A stretch of 64,000 bases of DNA from Henriciella sp. AS95 (GCF_038900055.1 NZ_JBBMQM010000001.1:868001-932000), one strand, 5' to 3'. Shown: positions 34,085-43,238, numbered from the stretch's first letter. Notes: generated from the letters alone by a model not told the origin. Numbers and translations are program-made.

Positions 34085-34969
34085 ATGGCACAGAAATCCA
34101 GACTTGCTGTGGCGATAGCAACACTGGGGCGTCCGGATACGGTCGCTGAAAATGTGGAAAGACTGCGCAAGCAAACGCGTCCTGCGGATAGAATTCTGCT
34201 GTCCGTGACCGGGCCAGAAGACCTGCCGACAAACATCGACATGACCGGTATCGAAACTGTGTTCGGCTCCAAGGGCTTGTGCGCGCAGCGAAATCGCGCG
34301 CTCGATGCGCTCCAGGGCGACGTCGACTATATCGTTTACTTTGATGATGATTACGTAGCATCGAAATATGCGCTTGAGCGCATCGAAGAGTATTTCAACG
34401 GTCACCCAGACATCGTTGGCATCATGGGTGAAGTCCTGGCGGACGGGATTAAGGGCCCTGGCATCGATTACAGCGAAGCTTGCCGTATCGTGGACGAATA
34501 TGACGCCGGCGAGCGTCCGTCCGTTCGAGAGTTCGGAGAATCCGATGGCCTGTATGGGTGCAATATGGCCTATAGGGCGTCCGCGATCGGGGAGACCCGT
34601 TTTGACGAGAATCTTCTCTATTACGGGTGGCTTGAGGACAACGATTTTTCAAATCAGTTGATGAGCCGTGGGCGGCTGGTTCACACCAACGCCTTTGCTG
34701 GCGTTCATTGCGGCGTAAAGACATCAAGGTCGCCAGGGCTGCGCCTCGGATATTCGCAGATCGCGAACCCGGTTTACCTGATGAAGAAGGGCACCCTGCC
34801 AAAATACAAGGCGTGGAAGATGATGAGCCGAAATATGCTCGCCAACCATGCTCGTACGGTCGCACCTGAGCCGTGGGTAGACCGCTGGGGTCGCGCCAAA
34901 GGCAATTGGCTGGCGATACGTCACGCCCTGACCGGAAAAATCTCTCCGACTTACATTCAGCATCTGTAA
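34085..34969 (+). CDS. Glycosyltransferase, GT2 family
   Basis: A 294-residue GT-A enzyme. LAVAIATLGRPDTVAENVER begins the nucleotide-binding domain; VDYIVYFDDDYVAS is the DXD-type metal site; a later GWLEDNDFSNQLM is the ED motif with the likely catalytic base. Two GGGACA words (34064 and 34073) precede the ATG. It is divergent from a GT4 gene and followed by a pyruvyltransferase gene 38 bases later. Confidence 0.88.
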   Translation: MAQKSRLAVAIATLGRPDTVAENVERLRKQTRPADRILLSVTGPEDLPTNIDMTGIETVFGSKGLCAQRNRALDALQGDVDYIVYFDDDYVASKYALERIEEYFNGHPDIVGIMGEVLADGIKGPGIDYSEACRIVDEYDAGERPSVREFGESDGLYGCNMAYRASAIGETRFDENLLYYGWLEDNDFSNQLMSRGRLVHTNAFAGVHCGVKTSRSPGLRLGYSQIANPVYLMKKGTLPKYKAWKMMSRNMLANHARTVAPEPWVDRWGRAKGNWLAIRHALTGKISPTYIQHL

Positions 34970-35007
34970 GCAAACCGTGGTCGTAATGGGGCTCAGAAAG
35001 GGCTGAT

Positions 35008-36267
35008 TTGAAAGTCGTACTTCTCAACGTCAAATACTCGAACAATCTCGGCGATGGTATCATTGCCGAGTGCTTCGAGCATGCTTTGCGGCGCTCTGGT
35101 CAGAAGCTGACGGTCGAAAGTTGCGATCTGGCTGGTCGCACTGGTTACGGCGTCGAATCCGGCGGATTGCGTAGCGTCGCGCTTGAGATCTTGAACATGC
35201 TGCCAGCTGCGATGCGCCGCCCGGCGCTTGCCAGCATGGTTCGCTATCAGGTCAAGGCGAAGGGGCTCGGTGAGTATCGGCGCCGTTTGTCCGACGCTGA
35301 CGTTGTTATCATCGGCGGCGGCCAGCTTATCGCCGACGCTGGGCTCAATTTCCCCCTGAAAATTTCAGCTGCCGTCGAACTTGGCCGCCGCAATGGTGCC
35401 AGGATCGCAATCTTCGGGGCTGGGGTCGGGCACCTTGTGAGCGAAAAAGGCATCGAGCTTTTCCGTGAAGCCTTTGATGACGGTCTGGAGCTGGTGGGAC
35501 TTCGAGACGACCTTTCGATTGCGCGCTGGCGCGCGGTGTTTGAAGAACCCACCCCATACCGAGTTCGTGACCCCGGCCTTCTTGTCAGCGACCTTTATCC
35601 AGTCGCGAAAGTGAACGGATCCAGCAAACCGAGGATTGGTGTGGGGGTCACTGATCCACGCGTTCTGCGCCTCCACTCGGACGCTGACGACGCCTGGTGT
35701 GAAAATCCGGACTGGATCGGACTTTATGCTCAGTTCGTAACGTCGCTCATCGAAGAAGGCTTTGATGTAAGCCTGTTTTCGAATGGAGCCCCAGACGATC
35801 AGGCCTTCGCATTGAGGGTCATGAAGCGCGTTGAGGCCCAGCATCAAAGTCGCAAGTCGATATCGCTCATGGACCGGCCAGTCGTTCCTCAGCAGCTCGC
35901 TGAGATGATTGCCGGGTTTGATGCCATTGTGGCTCACCGGCTTCATGCCAATATTATCGCTTACTCCTACGGCGTGCCGCACGTCGGGCTTTCGTGGGAC
36001 CACAAAGTGAACGAGTTTTTCAAGGCCGTGGACAGATCCGAGTTTCTGATCGGTCCCCGGGAACTCATGTGGAGCGGAAAAGCGACGGACCTCGTTGGTC
36101 GTGCGCTTCGTGAAGGCATTGATCCTGACGGCGTCTCAAGAGCCAAGCGTGATGCTTTGAATGACATTGAGCGCATGTGCGCCCGCCTTTGCACAGGCAA
36201 ATCCAGAAGTGCGCATGATCTGGTCGACGCAGATAGCCGGGGCCTCGGTGTATCGCCCATCCTGTAG
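35008..36267 (+). CDS. Polysaccharide pyruvyl transferase family protein (CsaB/WcaK type)
   Basis: A 419-residue protein from a TTG at 35008. The N-terminus VVLLNVKYSNNLGDGIIAEC and the C-terminal half (MIAGFDAIVAHRLHANIIAY, then SYGVPHVGLSWDHKVNEFF) carry the signature of the PS_pyruv_trans family, which forms pyruvate ketals on sugars from phosphoenolpyruvate. The added carboxylate would make the polysaccharide acidic. It forms a unit with the GT2 gene upstream. Confidence 0.88.
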   Translation: MKVVLLNVKYSNNLGDGIIAECFEHALRRSGQKLTVESCDLAGRTGYGVESGGLRSVALEILNMLPAAMRRPALASMVRYQVKAKGLGEYRRRLSDADVVIIGGGQLIADAGLNFPLKISAAVELGRRNGARIAIFGAGVGHLVSEKGIELFREAFDDGLELVGLRDDLSIARWRAVFEEPTPYRVRDPGLLVSDLYPVAKVNGSSKPRIGVGVTDPRVLRLHSDADDAWCENPDWIGLYAQFVTSLIEEGFDVSLFSNGAPDDQAFALRVMKRVEAQHQSRKSISLMDRPVVPQQLAEMIAGFDAIVAHRLHANIIAYSYGVPHVGLSWDHKVNEFFKAVDRSEFLIGPRELMWSGKATDLVGRALREGIDPDGVSRAKRDALNDIERMCARLCTGKSRSAHDLVDADSRGLGVSPIL

Positions 36268-36286
36268 CACGAGCAGCGAAATGTGC

Positions 36287-36302
36287 TGGTCTGAGACTTG
36301 CA
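36287..36302 (+). promoter_or_regulatory. Sigma-54-like promoter upstream of the acyltransferase
   Basis: TGGTCTGAGACTTGCA keeps TGG, G at -20 and TTGCA with correct spacing; three other positions differ. It lies 20 bases after the preceding stop codon and 44 bases before the ATG. Confidence 0.5.
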
Positions 36303-36345
36303 TCAGGATTAAGGTTTTTTAATGTAGCTTGGGGAGGGCAGTGGA

Positions 36346-37488
36346 ATGAGCGTTGTAGCAACTGAAGCGCCGCGCACACCTAGCCCCTCCGGAGCGCGTG
36401 CCGCGAGCAGGCTGGCGCCATTGGATGCGCTGCGAGGCATCGCGATTGCCTGGGTTGCAATTTATCACTTCTGTTCATTCTGGGCGCCCTCAGGGGCAGG
36501 CGATGCAGTTTTGCCTTATGGCGACCTGCTTGCGTGGATGCCATTCTCCAGTGTCGGTTATCTGGGTGTCACCCTGTTCTTCATGATTTCGGGCTTCGTC
36601 ATCCTGATGACACTTGAGCGAACGGCGACGATCGGAAATTTCGCGGTTCGCCGGATTGCCAGAATTTGGCCCACCCTGGCCCTGTGCGGATGCCTGACCT
36701 GGATGATCGCGTGGGCCATCGGACCAGACCAATTCAAGGCCAATCCGATTGAGTTTTTTCTCAGCATCCTTGCCTTTCCGCCTCAATACATAGGGGACCA
36801 GATTGGCCAGCCGGAATGGGCCTGGCTGGATGGGGCCTATTGGTCCCTTTGGGTTGAGATCAGATTCTATGCCGTCATTGGTGTGTGCTTCTTTGTGTTG
36901 AGATCACGCTGGATGATGGCCTGGTTCAGCTTTCAGGCGATCTGCGCTTTGTTGATGCTGGCGTATTGGGTCACAGGCAATGGCGCCTTCGAGAAGCTTG
37001 GCTCCCTGCTCTTCTTCAAGGACGTCGTGTATTTTTCGATCGGTGTGATCGCCTACAAGGCCTATTCCGAAGGCGCATTTTCCACGTCGATGAAAGTAGC
37101 ACTCGCGTTTTGCGCGGTTCACGCTGTTGCGACTGTTCTGATTTTGAACAGTGGCGCGCTGATGGGCATCGAATTCTTCGTCGCATATGCGGCAATCTTC
37201 GTGCTGTTCGGCGCCGCTTTGTGGAGCGACTCCTTCAAGAAGATGCTCTCATGGTCGCCGCTGGTGCAGATCGGCCGTGCCTCCTATTCGTTTTATCTGC
37301 TGCATCAGGTCATCGGGCTCAGCATAATGTATTGGGCCGGCCAGTTCATGCCGGGCTGGGCGGTCGCTGCGTTTGTCTTGCCGACCACCCTTGCTGTCTT
37401 GCTGGTCGCCTCGCGGATTATCTTCACGCGCTACGAGCAACCACTGAATCGATCGATCGTCAGGTTGCAAATGCAATCGGCAAGGTGA
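36346..37488 (+). CDS. Membrane acyltransferase (OafA/acyltransferase-3 family)
   Basis: A 380-residue protein with about ten hydrophobic helices. It starts LAPLDALRGIAIAWVAIYHF, with the catalytic-type histidine in YHF, then has GYLGVTLFFMISGFVI and RRIARIWPTLALCG, and ends with IGRASYSFYLLHQVIGLSIM. These are the motifs of enzymes that O-acetylate or otherwise acylate surface polysaccharides. The ATG is preceded by GGGGAGGGCAGTGG. Confidence 0.9.
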   Translation: MSVVATEAPRTPSPSGARAASRLAPLDALRGIAIAWVAIYHFCSFWAPSGAGDAVLPYGDLLAWMPFSSVGYLGVTLFFMISGFVILMTLERTATIGNFAVRRIARIWPTLALCGCLTWMIAWAIGPDQFKANPIEFFLSILAFPPQYIGDQIGQPEWAWLDGAYWSLWVEIRFYAVIGVCFFVLRSRWMMAWFSFQAICALLMLAYWVTGNGAFEKLGSLLFFKDVVYFSIGVIAYKAYSEGAFSTSMKVALAFCAVHAVATVLILNSGALMGIEFFVAYAAIFVLFGAALWSDSFKKMLSWSPLVQIGRASYSFYLLHQVIGLSIMYWAGQFMPGWAVAAFVLPTTLAVLLVASRIIFTRYEQPLNRSIVRLQMQSAR

Positions 37489-37691
37489 TACGGCTCTGCG
37501 AGCCGCGACGCGGCAAGCTTCTTGCGTGACAGGCGCTATCTCTTAATCTCCGACTTCTGGTCAGCATCTAATGGGGAAACCGTCGCCGTGCGATCGTCTA
37601 TGAAGTGTGACGCTAATACCGATACTGCCACCAGCTTGGTTGCCCATGCATACCGGTTCACAAGTCTCCACGACCTGCCGGGAGTAGCGTC

Positions 37692-39167
37692 TTGAGTATC
37701 GAGCTCATCGGCCTGATTACAGCGGCGCTGGGTGTTTATGCGACCCTGCGGTCGTCTGCCGCGGCGCTGACACTGGTGTGCTGCATGGGACTGCTCGGTG
37801 CGGCCTCTGCAATGGCGTTTGGCGGGGCGAACGTCACCCCCGGGCACCTTAGCCTTGGTTTCTTTACGATGGCGGTGCTTCTGCGCCCGGGTGGTCTGGG
37901 ATATGCGACATTGCCCATGCAGCGGGGCGGACCGGTCTTTGTTCTGCTCTTGCTGTGCTCCTGGGGATTTATATCTGGCCTGTTTCTGCCCCGGCTGTTT
38001 GCAGGCGAGTTCATGGTCTTTCCGATGTCTTCAGATCGGAAATTCATTATCGAGGTGCCGCTCTATCCTTCGGGCTCGAACTTCAATCATGCCATCTACT
38101 TTGTGAGCGGTCTTTTCGTCTTCGCGGCCGTCTCTTCGATGGCGCGAACCAATGAAATGCTCAAGAAAGCTGGCGAAGCGCTGATCATCGCGGGCATTCT
38201 AAACATCGTCATCGTGCTTTTTGATACGGTGACGTTTGCGGTGGGTGCGTACCATGTTCTGGATTTCATTCGAAACGCCGACTACGCCCAGATTTTTTAT
38301 CATAAGTTCCTGGGGGTGAAGCGGGTCACTGGTTCATTTCCCGAGGCGTCCTCATTTGCGACGACGGCCGTCGGGCTTTTTGCCTTCAACTTCAGGCTCT
38401 GGCGCGGCGGAGTCCGTACGGACGTTACGGGCTGGATTGCGCTTGGTACGCTGGCGGCGATCCTATTTTCGTTTTCGTCGACCGGCTATCTCGCGCTGAT
38501 TGTCTATCTGACAGTTGCTTATTCCAGCGTTCTCATTCGGGCGGACAAGAATACGCCGTACGCGATGCGTAGTTCGACCAACCGCATCATTTTCCTGTCG
38601 CTTGGCCCGGTCATCGCGATTTTGGGCGCGACAGCCGTCGCCATCAAGCCAGACCTGATTGCGCCAATCGTGCAGACGTTTGATAGCTCCATCACGAACA
38701 AACTTGGCAGCGCGAGCGGCGTTGAACGCACGACATGGAATATGGTTGGCCTGCGAGCGTTCTTTGAGACCTTCGGTCTGGGCGCGGGTATTGGAAGCGT
38801 TCGAACGTCGAGTTTTCTGGTTGGGGTTCTGGCCAATCTGGGCGTGATTGGAACCGTCCTGTTCGGTGTGTTCCTGGCGCGCCTGTTCCTGGTCGATCGG
38901 TCGGCTCGATCAGCCCTCGCAAACGATGACTCGCGCCAATACGCAGCCGCTGCGCGAGCGGGATGTTTCACGATCTTCACCGCCTCCGCCGTGTCGTCGT
39001 CATCGGTAGACCTCGGGATCCATTTCTTCGTGATGGCCGGCATAGCCTGCGCATCGCTATTTTATCGCAAGGCGCCAGCAAATGTGTACGATCCGTCTGC
39101 CGATGAAGAACCCATTATGCCCGTAAAAGGCGCCGTTTCTGCCCGCATGAGAGGTCAGCTCTTCTAG
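37692..39167 (+). CDS. O-antigen polymerase-like membrane protein, copy 2
   Basis: A 491-residue protein with about 11 hydrophobic helices, from a TTG at 37692 preceded by GGGAGTAGCG. A large loop in the middle (FLGVKRVTGSFPEASSFATT) and the later GLGAGIGSVRTSSFLVGVLA are reminiscent of Wzy polymerases. It is a different subtype from the protein encoded at 22151. It most likely polymerises the repeat units flipped by the Wzx-like protein. Confidence 0.8.
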   Translation: MSIELIGLITAALGVYATLRSSAAALTLVCCMGLLGAASAMAFGGANVTPGHLSLGFFTMAVLLRPGGLGYATLPMQRGGPVFVLLLLCSWGFISGLFLPRLFAGEFMVFPMSSDRKFIIEVPLYPSGSNFNHAIYFVSGLFVFAAVSSMARTNEMLKKAGEALIIAGILNIVIVLFDTVTFAVGAYHVLDFIRNADYAQIFYHKFLGVKRVTGSFPEASSFATTAVGLFAFNFRLWRGGVRTDVTGWIALGTLAAILFSFSSTGYLALIVYLTVAYSSVLIRADKNTPYAMRSSTNRIIFLSLGPVIAILGATAVAIKPDLIAPIVQTFDSSITNKLGSASGVERTTWNMVGLRAFFETFGLGAGIGSVRTSSFLVGVLANLGVIGTVLFGVFLARLFLVDRSARSALANDDSRQYAAAARAGCFTIFTASAVSSSSVDLGIHFFVMAGIACASLFYRKAPANVYDPSADEEPIMPVKGAVSARMRGQLF

Positions 39168-39169
39168 CT

Positions 39170-39185
39170 TGGCGTAGAAAATGCA
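39170..39185 (+). promoter_or_regulatory. Weak sigma-54-like site upstream of the modification operon
   Basis: TGGCGTAGAAAATGCA keeps TGGC and TGCA at the correct spacing. It starts 2 bases after the polymerase stop but 274 bases before the next ATG, so its role is uncertain. The remainder of the gap (39186-39458) shows no other clear signal. Confidence 0.3.
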
Positions 39186-39458
39186 TATCGAGCGTTCAGG
39201 CGGAAGTGTGCAGCAGTGATACGCTTTTCGCACAAATTGAGAGCTCGATGACCCAAAATTCCGGCACCACTTTCCAGCATGGATTTTTTGTAAGGAAAAT
39301 GAGGCCTGGCTATTGCGCTCATGGTAAACAGCGAGCAGAATATGCTCGACCTTGCCGTGGATCGCAGTCTAGCCGGTTGGGTCATGGGGACAGTCGGCAG
39401 CGGCCAAATCCGGTGCCGGTTGAATTGAAAACATATCTAAGCATGGAGAGGGGACACC

Positions 39459-40136
39459 ATGTTGTTCAAGTATGAGCCTGGCTCTGCCCACAAGCAGTTC
39501 AATGAACAGGGTTACGTGCATCTGAAGGATGTGCTCGCTGACGATTTCGTCGGTTACATCAAAGCCTTTTATGACGAAACTCAGGAAACCGCTTCAGCCG
39601 AAGCGGAGGACTGGCAAGTCTATGGCAAGAAACGCCAATACGTCTTCGAGTTTCCGTCTCAGGAAGCTGCTGAAGAATTTCGCGACGGCCTTGCCGCACT
39701 GACCGGCATTGATCGCGATGCCTTCACGATTTCAGAGCGTCACCTGAAAGTTTATGACAAGGCCGCCAATCCGTGGCCGGCACCTCATAAAGACCGGGCC
39801 GCCTCGGAAGTGTCTATTGGTCTTCCAGTCCATCTTCCAAAAGGATCGACGGTTTGCGTCTTTCCAGAGCTGCAATTCGGTCCGAACCCGGAAGAAAAAG
39901 CCCTCTTCATGACGGACCGTGACCATCCGGACCTGGAGCAGATCTACCAGAAAGAAACCTGCGTCATGCTCAATGAGAGCATCGGTGACCTGGTTGTCTT
40001 TCTCGGCTCGTCCATCTTCCACGAACGTGTGAAGGCAGCCGGTGCGGCGATCCTTTACATCAAGGCGAATGGCGACGGCCGTGACCCGCTTGGTGAGAAC
40101 ATTTTTGGACAGAAACCCATGGCAGAAGCGCTTTAA
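39459..40136 (+). CDS. PhyH-like Fe(II)/2-oxoglutarate dioxygenase
   Basis: A 225-residue protein. The opening KQFNEQGYVHLKDVLADDFV is typical of phytanoyl-CoA dioxygenase-type proteins. The iron ligands are probably the HxD pair in WPAPHKDRAASEVS and the distal histidine in GSSIFHERVKAAG, with the nearby arginine binding 2-oxoglutarate. It would hydroxylate a small molecule or sugar. The ATG follows GGGGACACC. It is the first gene of a module (39459-45923) whose products do not look like ordinary sugar enzymes, and is 46 bases from the RraA-like gene. Confidence 0.7.
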   Translation: MLFKYEPGSAHKQFNEQGYVHLKDVLADDFVGYIKAFYDETQETASAEAEDWQVYGKKRQYVFEFPSQEAAEEFRDGLAALTGIDRDAFTISERHLKVYDKAANPWPAPHKDRAASEVSIGLPVHLPKGSTVCVFPELQFGPNPEEKALFMTDRDHPDLEQIYQKETCVMLNESIGDLVVFLGSSIFHERVKAAGAAILYIKANGDGRDPLGENIFGQKPMAEAL

Positions 40137-40182
40137 AGCGCTTCTGTTCCGACCATCAGGTACAGCGTAAAGGGGACAACGC

Positions 40183-40893
40183 ATGGCAGAGAAACTCAAA
40201 TCAGCGGAAATGACTCCCGGACCAGGCTTCATGATCCGGAACAACTTTCCACGCCCTCCAAAAGAGGTCATCGAAGGCTACGCAGAGTTCGAAACGGCAG
40301 ACGTTTCCGACAGCCTCAACCGGCTCTATGCGATGAATGGAGAGATCCGGAACCTGTCGAATGACAAGGACCTTCTCGGCCCGGCACTGACCGTCAAACT
40401 TTACCCTGGCGACAATCTGATGATCCACAAGACGCTGGACATCGCCAAGCCGGGTGACGTTGTTGTTGTCGATTGTAGCGGCGCGATGACGAATGCGGTG
40501 TTCGGCGATCTGGTGGCCAATAAGGCAACCTATCGCGGCATTGCAGGCTTCATTATCGACGGTCTGATCCGTGACCTTCCCGGCGTTCAGGAAACCGGAA
40601 TGCCGGTCTACGCTCGCGGTGTGACACCGTTCGGACCGCTGCATCGCGGCCCGGGCGAAATCAACACGCCGATCAGCTGCGGCGGCGTCGTCGTCCATCC
40701 GGGCGATATCATCAAGGCCGACAAGACCGGTATTGCTGTCGTTCCACGTGACTACGGATCCGAGATCCTTGAGCGCCTTCGCGCGAGCAAGGCCCGTCAG
40801 GCCGCATATGTCGAGGATGTAAAGCGCGGAATCTTCTCGAACGCATGGGTCGAAGACCAGCTGCGTTCCACTGGATGTGCCTTTAACGACTAA
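40183..40893 (+). CDS. RraA-family protein (HMG/oxaloacetate aldolase-like)
   Basis: A 236-residue protein. FETADVSDSLNRLYAMNGEI, KPGDVVVVDCSGAMTNAVFG, and IAGFIIDGLIRDLPGVQETG with the aspartate/arginine pair of the aldolase site are shared with RraA-like class II aldolases, which cleave 4-hydroxy-4-methyl-2-oxoglutarate or decarboxylate oxaloacetate. An RNase E inhibitor role is less likely, as true RraA proteins are about 160 residues. The ATG is preceded by GGGGACAACGC. It may make or use a 2-oxo acid for the neighbouring dehydrogenase. Confidence 0.85.
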   Translation: MAEKLKSAEMTPGPGFMIRNNFPRPPKEVIEGYAEFETADVSDSLNRLYAMNGEIRNLSNDKDLLGPALTVKLYPGDNLMIHKTLDIAKPGDVVVVDCSGAMTNAVFGDLVANKATYRGIAGFIIDGLIRDLPGVQETGMPVYARGVTPFGPLHRGPGEINTPISCGGVVVHPGDIIKADKTGIAVVPRDYGSEILERLRASKARQAAYVEDVKRGIFSNAWVEDQLRSTGCAFND

Positions 40894-40929
40894 CGCCATA
40901 CATTCGAGCTCGCTTCGAGAGGCTTAGCC

Positions 40930-42012
40930 ATGTCGGTCCAACCTGTAACCCGCGTCTGGCTGCGGAATAAACGCCGCTTGCTCGACGCTCAGGCGGGACT
41001 GGCACGGCGGCGTTTTCGCAGAATACGCAACGCATTTTACACCTCGCTCTGGTCAGAAGCGGCCGAGCAGGTTGGCGCGACGCTGTCGCGGTGCCCGAAC
41101 GGACTGGTCAGGATCAGTCAGGGGCAACGCTCGACTTTCGTTGACCATTCAGACCTCATGCTGGACAGCGCCATCACGCTTCGCCTGATGGCGAACAAGG
41201 CCATGACCTTCGATTTGATGTCTGGCACTGACCTGCGAACGCCCGCCTTTGCGAAGTTCACGCTCTCAACGATCGAGAAGGCAGAAGCCTTCCTTGAAAG
41301 TCAGGCGGGGCCCGTCGTCGTGGTCAAACCTGCTGACGGCACGGGCGGCGGACGGGGCGTGACGACTGGGATCAATTCGTTGCAGGCACTGCACGCTGCA
41401 GCGCGGCATGCGGCAGGGTTCAACCAGGCCCTGATGGTCGAAGAGCAGCTGACCGGCGCGTCATTCCGGCTTCTCTATTTCGATGGTGATTTCATTGATG
41501 CGGTCCGGCGCGACTCGCCGGTCGTCGTCGGTGACGGTCATTCGTCGGTTGCGGGGCTGGTCAAAGCCGAAAACGAGCGCCGACTGAACGCCGATCCTAT
41601 AACCGCGCTCAGCCCGCTCATCCTGGATCAGGAAAGCCGCAATACGCTAGCGGCGGCTGGCCGGAATGCCAGCTATGTACCGGCTAAGGTCGAAAGCGTG
41701 CAGGTCAAGCTTGCGGTCAACGAAAACGGGGCCGCGCAGAACCATGTCGTGCGCGATGACGTTCACCCGAGCATCATTGAAGCCGGTGCCAAACTGGTGA
41801 AGTCTTTCGGAATAAGATTTGCAGGGCTCGATGTCACAGCAAGCGACATTTCGGCGCCGCTGGAGCAAGGGGATACGATCTTTAACGAGGTCAATGTCAA
41901 TCCGGGAATCCACCACCATTACCTGGTCTCAGACCGGGACCAACAGGTTGGACTCGCACCGCTCCTTCTGACCCGGATGTTCGAAACCGGAGCCGGAACG
42001 ATTACGATATGA
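40930..42012 (+). CDS. ATP-grasp ligase, cyanophycin-synthetase/glutathione-synthetase-like
   Basis: A 360-residue protein. The ATP-grasp core begins at about residue 90 (ANKAMTFDLMSGTDLRTPAF), continues with VVVVKPADGTGGGRGVTTGI (the glycine-rich loop) and MVEEQLTGASFRLLYFDGDF, and ends with the metal-binding NEVNVNPGIHHHYL. The pattern VVGDGHSSVAGLVKAENERR is typical of cyanophycin-synthetase-type ligases. Such enzymes join a carboxylate, via acyl phosphate, to an amine. Its last codons overlap the next gene by 4 bases (ATGA). Confidence 0.82.
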   Translation: MSVQPVTRVWLRNKRRLLDAQAGLARRRFRRIRNAFYTSLWSEAAEQVGATLSRCPNGLVRISQGQRSTFVDHSDLMLDSAITLRLMANKAMTFDLMSGTDLRTPAFAKFTLSTIEKAEAFLESQAGPVVVVKPADGTGGGRGVTTGINSLQALHAAARHAAGFNQALMVEEQLTGASFRLLYFDGDFIDAVRRDSPVVVGDGHSSVAGLVKAENERRLNADPITALSPLILDQESRNTLAAAGRNASYVPAKVESVQVKLAVNENGAAQNHVVRDDVHPSIIEAGAKLVKSFGIRFAGLDVTASDISAPLEQGDTIFNEVNVNPGIHHHYLVSDRDQQVGLAPLLLTRMFETGAGTITI

Positions 42013-43238
42013 GCCAGTTTGATTCCAGCACGCCCGTCATCCTTCTGGGGGGACGAGAAAACGCGGTGGCTGTAGCCCGTAATTTCGGTCGCAAAGGTAT
42101 CCGGATTATCGCAAGCGGCCTTCCTGGCTGCCGCTCGATGAACTCGCGATATACCAAAGAGTCGTACCCCGTGCCCGACGGCATGAGCGCGAGCAGCTAT
42201 TGGCGGGAGCTGCTGCTCTCCGCCCAGCTCGACCATCTCAAGGGCGCTATCATTTTCCCATTCTGCGATGAGTCGCTGGCCTTCATGGAAACGCACCGGG
42301 ATTTACTCGCTGAGCACTATCTTGTCGAAGAATTCGTACCCGAATTGCGTCGCATCATGCTCGACAAACAGGCGACCCTCAAACTGGCTCGCGAGGTCGA
42401 TGTTCCAGCGCCGAGATATTGGGAAATCACGTCAAATCTGGACGTACAGAATATCCGTGAGGAGATCACTTTTCCGGTCATGGTGAAGCCGCTCGACTCC
42501 TACGCTTTCAGTCACGAGTTCGGCCGCAAGCTCTTTATCATTCATGACAGCTTCGACGAGGTTGTCGAGAAAGTTGCGCTGGCTCGTTCCAAGGGGCACG
42601 AGGTGATGGTGGTCGAGATGATCCCGGGCCCGGACGATCTGTTGTCTTCCTATTACACCTACCGCACTGCCGAGGGTGTGCGCCTGTTCGACTATACAAA
42701 GAGCGTTATTCGCCGTTGGCCACTCAATCGCGGCGGCACCTGTTTCCATCAGTCTGAATGGCTGCCTGAAACGGCCGACATTGGTAAGAAGCTTTTTGAC
42801 CGGATTGGTTGGCAGGGCTTTGGCAATGTCGAGTTCAAGCGCGACACGCGTGACGGCAAATTGAAAATCATTGAGGTCAATGCGCGCTTCACTGCAGCGC
42901 ACCGTCTCGTCACCGCTTCGGGGGCGCCGGTCGACGAGATGATCTACTGCCATATGACCGGTCAGCCGGTCCCGACGTTCACGACCTACAATAACAGGCT
43001 GCGGATGTGGTATCCTATTCGTGACTTCATGGCGTTGCGGGAGTTGAGTGGTCTTGGGCGCCTAGGCTTTACGGCGTGGCTAAAATCCGTCTTCGCGCAG
43101 AAATTTGTGCTGCCCTATTTCAGCTTTACCGATCCGATGCCAAGCTTGGCCGAAACCGGAGCAAATATTTCTCGCCTGTTCGGGAAAATTGCCGGTGTGT
43201 TCAAGAGAGCGGAGCGCCATGCGGATTCAAAGCGATGA
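42009..43238 (+). CDS. ATP-grasp ligase, carbamoyl-phosphate-synthase/D-aspartate-ligase-like
   Basis: A 409-residue protein. STPVILLGGRENAVAVARNF forms an N-terminal nucleotide-fold; PAPRYWEI, TFPVMVKPLDSYAFSHEFG and VMVVEMIPGPDDLLSSYYTY are the ATP-grasp core, and GNVEFKRDTRDGKLKIIEVN with ARFTAAHRLV holds the metal site. It resembles stand-alone ligases that couple amino acids or similar groups. With the previous gene it makes a coupled pair, suggesting two successive ligations. It overlaps the following dehydrogenase gene by 20 bases. Confidence 0.82.
   Translation: MSQFDSSTPVILLGGRENAVAVARNFGRKGIRIIASGLPGCRSMNSRYTKESYPVPDGMSASSYWRELLLSAQLDHLKGAIIFPFCDESLAFMETHRDLLAEHYLVEEFVPELRRIMLDKQATLKLAREVDVPAPRYWEITSNLDVQNIREEITFPVMVKPLDSYAFSHEFGRKLFIIHDSFDEVVEKVALARSKGHEVMVVEMIPGPDDLLSSYYTYRTAEGVRLFDYTKSVIRRWPLNRGGTCFHQSEWLPETADIGKKLFDRIGWQGFGNVEFKRDTRDGKLKIIEVNARFTAAHRLVTASGAPVDEMIYCHMTGQPVPTFTTYNNRLRMWYPIRDFMALRELSGLGRLGFTAWLKSVFAQKFVLPYFSFTDPMPSLAETGANISRLFGKIAGVFKRAERHADSKR

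Noticed and set aside
33950..34405. Extension of GT4 paralogue 1 upstream to 34405
   Set aside because: It would cross two promoter-like sites and the start of the divergent GT2 gene; the paralogue at 45916 begins at the position equivalent to 33949.
40183..40893. RNase E activity regulator RraA
   Set aside because: The protein is too long and lies in a metabolic module; an aldolase-like role fits better.
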